From Sphaeroforma sirkka (taxonomy: Eukaryota; Opisthokonta; Ichthyosporea; Ichthyophonida), in NCBI GenBank assembly GCA_001586965.3, contig LUCW03001058.1:1-42500 (forward strand): a DNA stretch of 42,500 bases, written 5' to 3'. Under the pieces are notes generated by a model. That model saw nothing but the letters and a program-made list of their open reading frames with translations. It was not told the DNA's origin and did not search any database. The stretch's first letter is position 1; the number at the start of each line of letters is the position of its first letter. A program made the translations under genes and the position numbers. Positions 15,623 through 28,709 of this stretch are shown here, one piece after another.

Positions 15623-18529
15623 TACTGGAAGTTTTTCAAGTGTATCATGACGCTCTAGAGCACAAGAAGAAGACTTTTAAAATTAACAAAATATAGGGGA
15701 TCGAACAGTGGATAAGAACTCACTGGAAGTTGTTCAAGTGTATCATGACCCTGTAGAGAACGAGAAGAAGACTTTTAAAATTAACAAAATATAGGGGATC
15801 AAACAGTGGATAAGAACTCACTGGAAGTTGTTCGAGTGTATCATGACCCTCTAGAGAACGAGAAGAAGACTTTTAAAATTAACAAAATATAGGGGATTGA
15901 ACAGTGGACAAGAACTCACTGGAAGTTGTTCAAGTGTATCATGACGCTCTAGAGAACGAGAAGAAGACTTTTAAAATTAACAAAATATAGGGATCAAACA
16001 GTGGATAAGAACTCACTGGAAGTTGTTCAAGTGTATCATGACCCTCTAGACAACGAGAAGAAGACTATTAAAGTAAACCAAATATAGGAGATAAACAGTG
16101 GATAAGAACTCACTGGAAGTTGTTCCGAGTGTGACATGACGCTCTAGAAAACGAGAAGAAGACTTTTTAAATTAGCAAAATATAGGGGATTGAACAGTGG
16201 ACAAGAACTCACTGGAAGTTGTTCAAGTGTATCATGACCCTCTAGAGAACGAGAAGAAGATCGAACAGTGGACAAGAACTCACCGGAAGTTGTTAAAGTG
16301 TATCATGACCCTCTAGGGAACGAGAAGAAGATCGAATAGTGGACAAGAACTCACTGGAAGTTGTTCAAGTGTATCATGACGCTCTAGAGAACGAGAAGAA
16401 GACTTAAAATTAACAAAATATAGAGTATTGAACAGTGGATAAGAACTCACTGGAAGTTGTTCAAGTTTATCATGACGCTCTAGAGAACGAGAAGAAGGCT
16501 TTTAAAAGTAACAAAATATAGGGGATCAAACAGTGGATAAGAACTTACTGGAAGTTGTTCAAGTTTATCATGACGCTCTAGAGAACGAGAAGAAGACTTT
16601 TAAAATTAACAAAATATAGGGGATCAAACAGTGGATAAGAACTCACTGGAAGTTGTTCAAGTGTATCATGACCCTCTAGACAACGAGAAGAAGACTTTTA
16701 AAGTAAGTAAAATATAGGGGATCAAACTGTGGATAAGAACTCACTGGAAGTTGTTCAATTGTATCATGACCCTGTAGAGAACGAGAAGAAGACTTTTAAA
16801 ATTAACAAATTATAGGGGATCGAACGGTGGATAAGAACTCACTGGAAGTTGTTCAAGTGTATCATGACCCTCTAGAGAACGAGAAGAAGATCGAATAGTG
16901 GACAAGAACTCACTGGAAGTTGTTCAAGTGTATCATGACCCTTTAGAAAACGAGAAGAAGACTTTCAAAATTAACAAAATATAGGAGATCAAACAGTGGA
17001 TAAGAACTCACTGGAAGTTGTAGAACGAGAAGAAGACTTTTAAAATTAACAAAATATAGGGGATCGAACGGTGGACAAGAACTCACTGGAAGTTGTTAAA
17101 GTGTATCATGACCATCTAGAGAACGAGAAGAAGACTGTTAAAGTAACCAAAATATAGGGGATCAAACAGTGGATAAGAACTCACTGGAAGTTGTTCCGAG
17201 TGTGTCATGACCCTCTAGAGAACGAGAAGAAGACTTTTAAAATTAGCAAAATGTAGGGGATTGAACAGTGGACAAGAACTCACTGGAAGTTGTTCAAGTT
17301 TATTATGACGCTCTAGAGAACGAGAAGAAGACTTTTTAAATTAGCAAAATATAGGGGATCGAACAGTGGATAAGAACTCACTGGAAGTTGTTCGAGTGTA
17401 TCATGACCCTCTAGAGAACGAGAAGAAGATCGAACAGTGGACAAGAACTCACTGGAAGTTGTTAAAGTGTATCATGACCATCTAGAGAACGAGAAGAAGA
17501 CTGTTAAAGTAACCAAAATATAGGGCATTGAAAAGTGGACAAGAACTCACTGGACGTTGTTCAAGTGTATCATGACCCTCTAGAGAACGAGAAGAAGATC
17601 GAATAGTGGACAAGAACTCACTGGAAGTTGTTCAAATGTATCATTACTCTTTAGAGAACGAGACGAAGATTTTTAACATTAACAAAATATAGGGTATCGA
17701 ACAGTGGACAAGAACTCACTGGAAGTTGTTCAAGTGTATCATGACCCTCTAGACAACGAGAAGAAGACTTTTAGAATTGTCAAAATATAGGGGATCGAAC
17801 AGTGGATAAGAACTCACTGGAAGTTGTTCAAATGTATCATTACTCTTTAGAGAACGAGAAGAAGATTTTTATCATTAACAAAATATAGGGTATCGAACAG
17901 TGGATAAGAACTCACTGGAAGTTGTTCAAGTGTATCATGACCCTCTAGACAACGAGAAGAAGACTTTTAAAATAAACAAAATATATGGGATCAAACAGTG
18001 GATAATAACTTACTGGAAGTTGTTCAAGTTTATCATGACGCTCTAGAGAACGAGAAGAAGACTTTTAAAATTAACAAAATATAGGGGATCGAACAGTGGA
18101 TAAGAACTCACTGGAAGTTGTTCAAGTGTATCATGACCCTCTAGACAACGAGAAGAAGACTATTAAAGTAAACCAAATATAGGGTATCGAACAGTGAATA
18201 AGAACTCACTGGAAGTTGTTCAAGTGTATCATGACCCTCTAGACAACGAGAAGAAGACTTTTAAAGTAAGTAAAATATAGGAGATAAACAGTGGATAAGA
18301 ACTCACTGGAAGTTGTTCCGAGTGTGACATGACGCTCTAGAGAACGAGAAGAAGACTTTTTAAATTAGCAAAATATAGGGGATCGAACAGTGGATAAGAA
18401 CTCACTGGAAGTTGTTCGAGTGTATCATGACCCTCTAGAGAACGAGAAGAAGATTGAACAGTGGACAAGAACTCACTGGAAGTTGTTCAAGTTTATTATG
18501 ACGCTCTAGAGAACGAGAAGAAGATCGAA

Positions 18530-19150
18530 TAGTGGACAAGAACTCACTGGAAGTTGTTAAAGTGTATCATGACCATCTAGAGAACGAGAAGAAGACTGTT
18601 AAAGTAACCAAAATATAGGGGATTGAAAAGTGGACAAGAACTCACTGGACGTTGTTCAAGTGTATCATGACCCTCTAGAGAACGAGAAGAAGATCGAACA
18701 GTGGACAAGAACTCACTGGAAGTTGTTAAAGTGTATCATGACCATCTAGAGAACGAGAAGAAGACTGTTAAAGTAACCAAAATATAGGGGATTGAAAGGT
18801 GGACAAGAACTCACTGGACGTTGTTCAAGTGTATCATGACCCTCTAGAGAACGAGAGAAGAAGATCGAACAGTGGACAAGAACTCACTGGAAGTTGTTAA
18901 AGTGTATCATGACCATCTAGAGAACGAGAAGAAGACTGTTAAAGTAACCAAAATATAGGGGATCGAAAAGTGGACAAGAACTCACTGGACGTTGTTCAAG
19001 TGTATCATGACCCTCTAGAGAACGAGAAGAAGATCGAACAGTGGACAAGAACTCACTGGAAGTTGTTAAAGTGTATCATGACCATCTAGAGAACGAGAAG
19101 AAGACTGTTAAAGTAACCAAAATATAGGGGATTGAAAAGTGGACAAGAAC
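18530..19150. repeat. 169-bp dimeric higher-order repeat, four tandem copies
   Basis: Within the satellite, a 71-bp unit followed by a 98-bp unit carrying ACTGTTAAAGTAACCAAAA and the variant CACTGGACGTTGTTC repeats as a block. The marker ACTGTTAAAG falls at about 18,594, 18,762, 18,935 and 19,104, spacings of 168-173 bp. A related pair occurs near 17,460-17,560 and again at 21,110-21,260. Confidence 0.85.
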
Positions 19151-22100
19151 TCACTGGAAGATGTTCGAATGTATCATGACCCTCTAGACAACGAGAAGAA
19201 GACTATTAAAGTAAACCAAATATAGGGTATCGAACAGTGAATAAGAACTCACTGGAAGTTGTTCAAGTGTATCATGACCCTCTAGACAACGAGAAGAAGA
19301 CTTTTAGAATTGTCAAAATATAGGGATCGAACAGTGGATAAGAACTCACTGGAAGTTGTTCAAATGTATCATTACTCTTTAGAGAACGAGAAGAAGATTT
19401 TTTAACATTAACAAAATATAGGGTATCGAACAGTGGATAAGAACTCACTGGAAGTTGTTCAAGTGTATCATGACCCTCTAGAGAACGAGAAGAAGACTTA
19501 AAATTAACAAAATATAGGGGATCAAACAGTGGATAAGAACTTACTGGAAGTTGTTCAAGTGTATCATGACCCTCTAGAGAACGAGAAGAAGATCGAATAG
19601 TGGACAAGAACTATATAGGAGATAAACAGTGGATAAGAACTCACTGGAAGTTGTTCCGAGTGTATCATGACCCTCTAGACAACGAGAAGACTATTAAAGT
19701 AAACCAAATATAGGAGATAAACAGTGGATAAGAACTCACTGGAAGTTGTTCCGAGTGTGACATGACGCTCTAGAGAACGAGAAGAAGACTTTTAAATTAG
19801 CAAAATATAGGGGATCGAACAGTGGATAAGAACTCACTGGAAGTTGTTCGAGTGTATCATGACCCTCTAGAGAACGAGAAGAAGATCGAACAGTGGACAA
19901 GAACTCACTGGAAGTTGTTAAAGTGTATCATGACCCTCTAGAGAACGAGAAGAAGATCGAATAGTGGACAAGAACTCACTGGAAGTTGTTCAAGTGCATC
20001 ATGACCCTCTAGAGAACGAGAAGAAGACTTTCAAAATTAACAAAATATAGGGATCAAACAGTGGATAAGAATTCACTAGAAGTTGTTGAGAGTGTGTCAT
20101 GACCCCTCTAGAGAACGAGAAGAAGACTTTTAAAATTAACAAAATATAGGGGATCGAACGGTGGATAAGAACTCACTGGAAGTTGTTCCGAGTGTGACAT
20201 GACCCTCTAGAGAACGAGAAGAAGGCTTTTACAAGTAACAAAATATAGGGATCAAACAGTGGATAAGAACTTACTGGAAGTTGTTCAAGTGTATCATGAC
20301 CTCTAGACAACGAGAGAAGAAGATTTTTTAAATTAGCAAAATATAGGGGATTGAACAGTGGACAAGAACTCACTGGAAGTTGTTCAAGTTTATCAAAACG
20401 CTCTAGAGAGGGAAAAGAAGACTTTCAAAATTAACAAAATATAGGGGATCAAACAGTGGATAAGAATTCACTAGAAGTTGTTCGAGTGTGTCATGACCCT
20501 CTAGAGAACGAGAAGAAGACTTTTAAAATTAACAAAATATAGGGGATCGAACGGTGGATAAGAACTCACTGGAAGTTGTTCCGAGTGTGACATGACCCTC
20601 TAGAGAACGAGAAGAAGGCTTTTACAAGTAACAAAATATAGGGGATCAAACAGTGGATAAGAACTTACTGGAAGTTGTTCAAGTGTATCATGACCCTCTA
20701 GACAACGAGAAGAAGACTATTAAAGTAACCCAAATATAGGAGATAAACAGTGGATAAGAACTCACTGGAAGTTGTTCCGAGTGTGACATGACGCTCTAGA
20801 GAACGAGAAGAAGATTTTTTAAATTAGCAAAATATAGGGGATTGAACAGTGGACAAGAACTCACTGGAAGTTGTTCAAGTTTATCAAAACGCTCTAGAGA
20901 GGGAGAAGAAGACTTTTTAAATTAGCAAAATATAGGGGATCGAACAGTGGATAAGAACTCACTGGAAGTTGTTCGAGTGTATCATGACCCTCTAGAGAAC
21001 GAGAAGAAGATCGAACAGTGGACAAGAACTCACTGGAATTTGTTAAAGTGTATCATGACCCTCTAGAGAACGAAAAGAAGATCGAACAGTGGACAAGAAC
21101 TCACCGGAAGTTGTTGAAGTGTATCATGACCATCTAGAGAACGAGAAGAAGACTGTTAAAGTAACCAAAATATAGGGGATTGAAAAGTGGACAAGAACTC
21201 ACTGGACGTTGTTAAAGTGTATCATGACCATTTAGAGAACGAGAAGAAGACTGTTAAAGTAACCAAAATATAGGGGATCAAACAGTGGATAAGAACTCAC
21301 TGGAAGTTGTTCAAGTGTATCATGACCCTCTAGACAACGAGAAGAAGACTTTTAGAATTGTCAAAATATAGGGGATCGAACAGTGGATAAGAACTCACTG
21401 GAAGTTGTTCAAGTGTATCATGACCCTCTAGACAACGAGAAGAAGACTTTTAGAATTGTCAAAATGGGGGGGATCGAACAGTGGATAAGAACTCACTGGA
21501 AGTTGTTCAAGTGTATCATGACCCTCTAGAGAACGAGAAGAAGATCGAATAGTGGACAAGAACTCACTGGAAGTTGTTCAAGTGTATCATGACCCTTTAG
21601 AGAACGAGAAGAAGACTTTCAAAATTAACAAAATATAGGAGATCAAACAGTGGATAAGAACTCACTGGAAGTTGTTCAGAGTGTATCATGACGCTCTAGA
21701 GAACGAGAAGAAGACTTTTTTAAATTAGCAAAATATAGGGGGGATCGAACAGTGGATAAGAACTCACTGGAAGTTGTTCGAGTGTATCATGACCCTCTAG
21801 AGAACGAGAAGAAGATCGAATAGTGGACAAGAACTCACTGGAAGTTGTTCAAGTGTATCATGACGCTCTAGAGAACGAGAAGAAGACTTTCAAAATTAAC
21901 AAAATATAGGAGATCAAACAGTGGATAAGAACTCACTGGAAGTTGTTCCAGTGTATCATGACCCTTTAGAGAACGAGAAGAAGACTTTCAAAATTAACAA
22001 AATATAGGAGATCAAACAGTGGATAAGAACTCACTGGAAGTTGTTCGAGTGTGTCATGACGCTCTAGAGAACGAGAAGAAGACTTTTTAAATTAGCAAAA

Positions 22101-22245
22101 TATAGGGGATCGAACAGTGGATAAGAACTCACTGGAAGTTGTTCGAGTGTATCATGACCCTCTAGAGAACGAGAAGAAGATCGAATAGCGGACAAGAACT
22201 CACTGGAAGTTGTTCAAGTGTATCATGACGCTCTAGAGAACGAGA

Positions 22246-24382
22246 AGAAGACTTTTACAAGTAACAAAATATAGGGGATCAAACAGTGGATAAGAACTTA
22301 CTGGAAGTTGTTCCGAGTGTGACATGACGCTCTAGAGAACGAGAAGAAGACTTTTTAAATTAGCAAAATATAGGGGATTGAACAGTGGATAAGAACTCAC
22401 TGGAAGTTGTTCAAGTTTATCATGACGCTCTAGAGAACGAGAAGAAGACTTTTTAAATTAGCAAAATATAGGGTATCGAACAGTGGATAAGAACTCACTG
22501 AAAGTTGTTCAAGTGCATCATGACCCTCTAGAGAACGAGAAGAAGACTTTTAGAATTGTCAAAACATAGGGGATCGAACAGTGGATAAGAACTCACTGGA
22601 AGTTGTTAAAGTTTATCATGACACTCTAGACAACGAGAAGAAAACTTTCAAAATTAACAAAATATAAGGGATCGAACAGTGGATAAGAACTCACTGGAAG
22701 TTGTTCGAGTGTATCATGACCCTCTAGACAACGAGAAGAAGACTATTAAAGTAAACCAAATATAGGAGATAAAAAGTGGATAAGAACTCACTGGAAGTTG
22801 TTCCGAGTGTGACATGACCCTCTAGAGAACGAAAAGAAGACTTTTAAAATTAGCAAAATATAGGGGATTGAACAGTGGACAAGAACTCACTGGAAGTTGT
22901 TAAAGTGTATCATGACCCTCTAGAGAACGAGAAGAAGATCGAATAGTGGACAAGAACTCACTGGAAGTTGTTCAAGTGCATCATGACCCTCTAGAGAACG
23001 AGAAGAAGACTTTTAAAATAAACAAAATATAGGGTATCGAACAGTGGATAAGAACTCACTGAAAGTTGTTCAAGTGCATCATGACGCTCTAGAGAACGAG
23101 AAGAAGACTTTTAAATTAGCAAAATATAGGGATCGAACAGTGGATAAGAACTCACTGGAAGTTGTTGGAGTGTATCATGACCCTCTAGAGAACGAGAAGA
23201 AGATCGAGCAGTGGACAAGAACTCACTGGAAGTTGTTCAAGTGTATCATGACGCTCTAGAGAACGAGAAGAAGACTTTCAAAATTAACAAAATATAGGAG
23301 ATCAAATAGTGGATAAGAACTCACTGGAAGTTGTTCCGAGTGTGACATGACCCTCTAGAGAACGAGAAGAAGGCTTTTACAAGTAACAAAATATAGGGGA
23401 TCAAACAGTGGATAAGAACTTACTGGAAGTTGTTCGAGTGTGACATGACGCTCTAGAGAACGAGAAGAAGACTTTTAAATTAGCAAAATATAGGGGATTG
23501 AACAGTGGATAAGAACTCACTGGAAGTTGTTCAAGTTTATCATGACGCTCTAGAGAACGAGAAGAAGATTTTTTAAATTAGCAAAAAATATAGGGTATCG
23601 AACAGTGGATAAGAACTCACTGAAAGTTGTTCAAGTGCATCATGACCCTCTAGAGAACGAGAAGAAGACTTTTAGAATTGTCAAAACATAGGGGATCGAA
23701 CAGTGGATAAGAACTCACTGGAAGTTGTTAAAGTTTATCATGACACTCTAGACAACGAGAAGAAGACTTTCAAAATTAACAAAATATAAGGGATCGAACA
23801 GTGGATAAGAACTCACTGGAAGTTGTTGGAGTGTATCATGACCCTCTAGACAACGAGAAGAAGACTATTAAAGTAAACCAAATATAGGAGATAAAAAGTG
23901 GATAAGAACTCACTGGTAGTTGTTCCGAGTGTGACATGACCCTCTAGAGAACGAGAAGAAGACTTTTAAAATTAGCAAAATATAGGGGATTGAACAGTGG
24001 ACAAGAACTCACTGGAAGTTGTTAAAGTGTATCATGACCCTCTAGAGAACGAGAGAAGAAGATCGAATAGTGGACAAGAACTCACTGGAAGTTGTTCAAG
24101 TGCATCATGACCCTCTAGAGAACGAGAAGAAGACTTTTAAAATAAACAAAATATAGGGTATCGAACAGTGGATAAGAACTCACTGAAAGTTGTTCAAGTG
24201 CATCATGACGCTCTAGAGAACGAGAAGAAGACTTTTTAAATTAGCAAAATATAGGGGATCGAACAGTGGATAAGAACTCACTGGAAGTTGTTCGAGTGTA
24301 TCATGACCCTCTAGAGAACGAGAAGAAGATCGAGCAGTGGACAAGAACTCACTGGAAGTTGTTCAAGTGTATCATGACCATC
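22246..24382. repeat. 1.12-kb higher-order repeat present twice in tandem
   Basis: The monomer order and private variants from about 22,246 to 23,255 reappear from about 23,367 to 24,382, an offset of 1,120-1,126 bp (about a dozen monomers). Shared rare markers include CACTGAAAGTTG, GACACTCTAGACAACG, ATAAGGGATCG, GAGATAAAAAGTGG and GATCGAGCAGTGG, in the same order. Confidence 0.85.
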
Positions 24383-27300
24383 TAGAGAACGAGAAGAAGA
24401 CTGCTAAAGTAACCAAAATATAGGGGATTTAACAGTGAACAAGAACTCACTGGAAGATGTTCAAGTGTATCATGACCATCTAGAGAACGAGAAGAAGACT
24501 TTTAAAATTAGTAAAATATAGGGGATTGAACAGTGGACAAGAACTCACTGGAAGTTGTTCAAGTTTATCATGACGCTCTAGAGAACGAGAAGAAGACTTT
24601 TTAAATTAGCAAAATATAGGGGATCGAACAGTGGATAAGAACTCACTGGAAGTTGTTCGAGTGTATCATGACCCTCTAGAGAACGAGAAGAAGATCGAAT
24701 AGTGGACAAGAACTCACTGGAAGTTGTTCAAGTGTATCATGACCCTCTAGACAACGAGAAGAAGACTTTTAGAATTGTCAAAATATAGGGATCGAACAGT
24801 GGATAAGAACTCACTGGAAGTTGTTCAAGTGTATCATGACCCTCTAGACAACGAGAAGAAGACTTTTAGAATTGTCAAAACATAGGGGATCGAACAGTGG
24901 ATAAGAACTCACTGGAAGTTGTTCAAGTGTAACATGACCCTCTAGACAACGAGAAGACGACTTTTTAGAATTGTCAAAATATATAGGGATCGAACAGTGG
25001 ATAAGAACTCACTGGAAGTTGTTCGAGTGTATCATGACCCTCTAGAGAACGAGAAGAAGATCGAACAGTGGACAAGAACTCACTGGAAGTTGTTCAAATG
25101 TATCATTACTCTTTAGAAAACACGAGAAGAAGATTTTTAGAATTGTCAAAATATAGGGGATCGAACAGTGGATAAGAACTCACTGGAAGTTGTTCAAATG
25201 TATCATTTCTCTTTAGAGAACGAGAAGAAGACTTTTAGAATTGTCAAAATATAGGGGATCGAACAGTGGATAAGAACCCACTGGAAGTTGTTCAAATGTA
25301 TCATTACTCTTAAGAGAACGAGAAGAAAACTTTTAACATTAACAAAATATAGGGTATCGAACAGTGGATAAGAACTCACTGGAAGTTGTTCAAGTGTATC
25401 ATGACCCTTTAGAGAACGAGAAGAAGACTTTCAAAATTAACAAAATATAGGGGATCAAACAGTGGATAAGAACTCACTGGAAGTTGTTCGAGTGTATCAT
25501 GACCCTCTAGAGAACGAGAAGAAGATCGAACAGTGGACAAGAACTCACTGGAAGTTGTTAAAGTGTATCATGACCATCTAGAGAACGAGAAGAAGACTTT
25601 TAAAATTAGTAAAATATAGGGGATTGAACAGTGGACAAGAACTCACTGGAAGTTGTTCAAATGTATCATTACTCTTTAGAGAACGAGACGAAGATTTTTA
25701 ACATTAACAAAATATAGGGGATCGAACAGTGGATAAGAACTCACTGGAAGTTGTTCAAGTGTATCATGACCCTCTAGACAACGAGAAGAAGACTTTTAGA
25801 ATTGTCAAAACATAGGGGATCGAACAGTGGATAAGAACTCACTGGAAGTTGTTCGAGTGTATCATGACCCTCTAGAGAGACGAGCAGTGGACAAGAACTC
25901 ACTGGAAGTTGTTCAAGTTTATCATGACGCTCTAGAGAACGACAAGAAGACTTTTAGAATTGTCAAAATATAGGGGATCGAACAATGGATAAGAACTCAC
26001 TGGAAGTTGTTCGAGTGTATCATGACCCTCTAGAGAACGAGCAGTGGACAAGAACTCATTGGAAGTTGTTCAAGTTTATCATGACGCACTGGAAGTTGTT
26101 CGAGTGTATCATGACCCTCTAGAGAACGAGAAGAAGAGATTTTTTAACATTAACAAAATATAGGGATCGAACAGTGGATAAGAACTCACTGGAAGTTGTT
26201 CAAGTGTATCATGACCCTCTAGACAACGAGAGAGAAGACTTTTAGAATTGTCAAAACATAGGGATCGAACAGTGGATAAGAACTCACTGGAAGTTGTTCG
26301 AGTGTATCATGACCCTCTAGAGAACGAGCAGTGGACAAGAACTCACTGGAAGTTGTTCAAGTTTATCATGACGCTCTAGAGAACGACAAGAAGACTTTTA
26401 GAATTGTCAAAATATAGGGGATCGAACAATGGATAAGAACTCACTGGAAGTTGTTCAAGTGTATCATGACCCTCTAGACAACGAGAAGAAGACTTTTAGA
26501 ATTGTCAAAACATAGGGGATCGAACAGTGGATAAGAACTCACTGGAAGTTGTTCAAATGTATCATTACTCTTTAGAGAACGAGACGAAGATTTTTAACAT
26601 TAACAAAATATAGGGGATCGAACAGTGGATAAGAACTCACTGGAAGTTGTTCAAGTGTATCATGACCCTCTAGACAACGAGAAGACGACTTTTAGAATTG
26701 TCAAAATATAGGGGATCGAACAGTGGATAAGAACTCACTGGAAGTTGTTAAAGTGTATCATGACCATCTAGAGAACGAGAAGAAGACTTTTAAAATTAGT
26801 AAAATATAGGGATTGAACAGTGGACAAGAACTCACTGGAAGTTGTTCAAATGTATCATTACTCTTTAGAGAACGAGAAGAAGAAGATTTTTAACATTAAC
26901 AAAATATAGGGTATCGAACAGTGGATAAGAACTCACTGGAAGTTGTTAAAGTGTATCATGACCCTTTAGAGAACGAGAAGAAGACTTTTAGAATTGTCAA
27001 AATAGGGGGGGATCGAACAAGGGATAAGAACCCACTGGAAGTTGTTCAAATGTATCATTACTCTTAAGAGAACGAGAAGAAGATTTTTAACATTAACAAA
27101 ATATAGGGTATCGAACAGTGGATAAGAACTCACTGGAAGTTGTTCAAGTGTATCATGACCCTTTAGAGAACGAGAAGAAGACTTTCAAAATTAACAAAAT
27201 ATAGGGGATCAAACAGTGGATAAGAACTCACTGGAAGTTGTTCAAATGTATCATTACTCTTTAGAGAACGAGAAGAAGATTTTTAACATTAACAAAATAT

Positions 27301-28709
27301 AGGGTATCGAACAGTGGATAAGAACTCACTGGAAGTTGTTCAAGTGTATCATGACCCTCTAGACAACGAGAAGAAGACTTTTAGAATTGTCAAAATATAG
27401 GGGATCGAACAGTGGATAAGAACTCACTGGAAGTTGTTCAAATGTATCATTACTCTTTAGAGAACGAGAAGAAGATTTTTAACATTAACAAAATATAGGG
27501 TATCGAACAGTGGATAAGAACTCACTGGAAGTTGTTCAAGTGTATCATGACCCTCTAGACAACGAGAAGAAGACTTTTAAAATAAACAAAATATAGGGGA
27601 TCGAACAGTGGATAAGAACTCTGTGGAAGTTGTTAAAGTGTATCATGACCCTCTAGAGAACGAGAAGAAGACTTTTAAATTAAACAAAATATAGGGAATC
27701 GAACAGTATATAAGAACTCACTGGAAGTTGTTAAAGTGTATCATGACCCTCTAGAGAACGAAAAGAAGACTTTTAGAATTGTCAAAATATAGGGGATCGA
27801 ACAGTGGATAAGAACTCACTGGAAGTTGTGCAAATGTATCCTTACTCTTTAGAGAACGAGAAGAAGATTTTTAACATTAACAAAATATAGCGTATCGAAC
27901 AGTGGGTAAGAACTCACTGGAAGTTGTTCAAGTGCATCATGACCCTCTAGAGAACAAGTAGAACACTTTTAAAATTAATAAAATATAGGGGATCGAACAG
28001 TGGATAAGAATTCACTGGAAGTTGTTCAAGTGTATCATGACGCTCTAGAGAACGAGAAGAATACTTTTAACATTAACAAAATATAGGGTATCAAACAGTG
28101 AATAAATACTCACTGGAAGATGTTCGAGTGTTTCATGACCCTCTAGAGAACGAGAAGAAGACTTTTAAAATTTACTAAATATAGGGGACCGAACATTGGA
28201 TAAGAACTCAATGGAAGTTTTTCAAGTGTATCATGACCCTCTAGAGAACGAGAAGAAGACCTTTAAAATTAACAAAATATAGGTGATCGAAATTACTCTC
28301 TAGAGTACCAGAAGAAGACTCTTAAAATTAACTAAATATAGGGGATTGAACAGTGGATAAATACTCACTGGAAGATGTTCGAGTGTATCATGACCCTCTA
28401 GAGAACGAGAAGAAGACTTTTAAAATTTACTAAATATAGGGGATCGAACAGTGGATAAGAACTCACTGGAAGTTGTTCAAATGTATCATGACCCTCTAGA
28501 GAACGAGAAGAAGACTTTTAAAGTAAACAAAATATAGGGGATCGAACAGTGGATAATAGCGCACTGGAATTTGTTGAAGTGTATCATCATTACCCTCTAG
28601 TGAACGAGAAGAAGACCTTTAAAATAAACATAATATAGGGGATCGAACTGTGGATAAGAAATCACTGGAAGTTGTTCGAGTGTATCATGACCCTCTAGAG
28701 AACGAGAAG

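Larger units (their letters stand above)
15623..28709. repeat. satellite array, 98-bp and 71-bp monomers, roughly 140 copies
   Basis: A head-to-tail array of one family fills about 13 kb. The full monomer is 98 bp: CACTGGAAGTTGTTCAAG, a TATCATGACC part, CTCTAGAGAACGAGAAGAAG, an AT-rich segment (CTTTTAAAATTAACAAAATA), GGGGATCGAACAGTGG and AYAAGAACT. A 71-bp form lacks the 27-bp AT-rich segment. All units point the same way. Variants such as TGTGACATGACG, ACTGTTAAAGTAACC, AGAATTGTCAAAA and CATTACTCTTTAGAG recur in patches. Monomers at both margins are more diverged (for example GTTTTTCAAG in the first unit, and irregular units at 28,270-28,620). Short open frames in it are not genes. I do not recognise the family. 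Confidence 0.97.

Noticed and set aside
19272-23259. Short open frames inside the satellite
   Set aside because: They arise where monomer length variants keep frame by chance; they repeat the monomer and lack start context or motif.
15623-28709. CRISPR-like array
   Set aside because: Units are contiguous homologous monomers with no unique spacers, in a eukaryotic context.
15623-28709. TTATCCAC words resembling DnaA boxes (minus strand)
   Set aside because: The word is part of the monomer; DnaA boxes are bacterial and irrelevant here.
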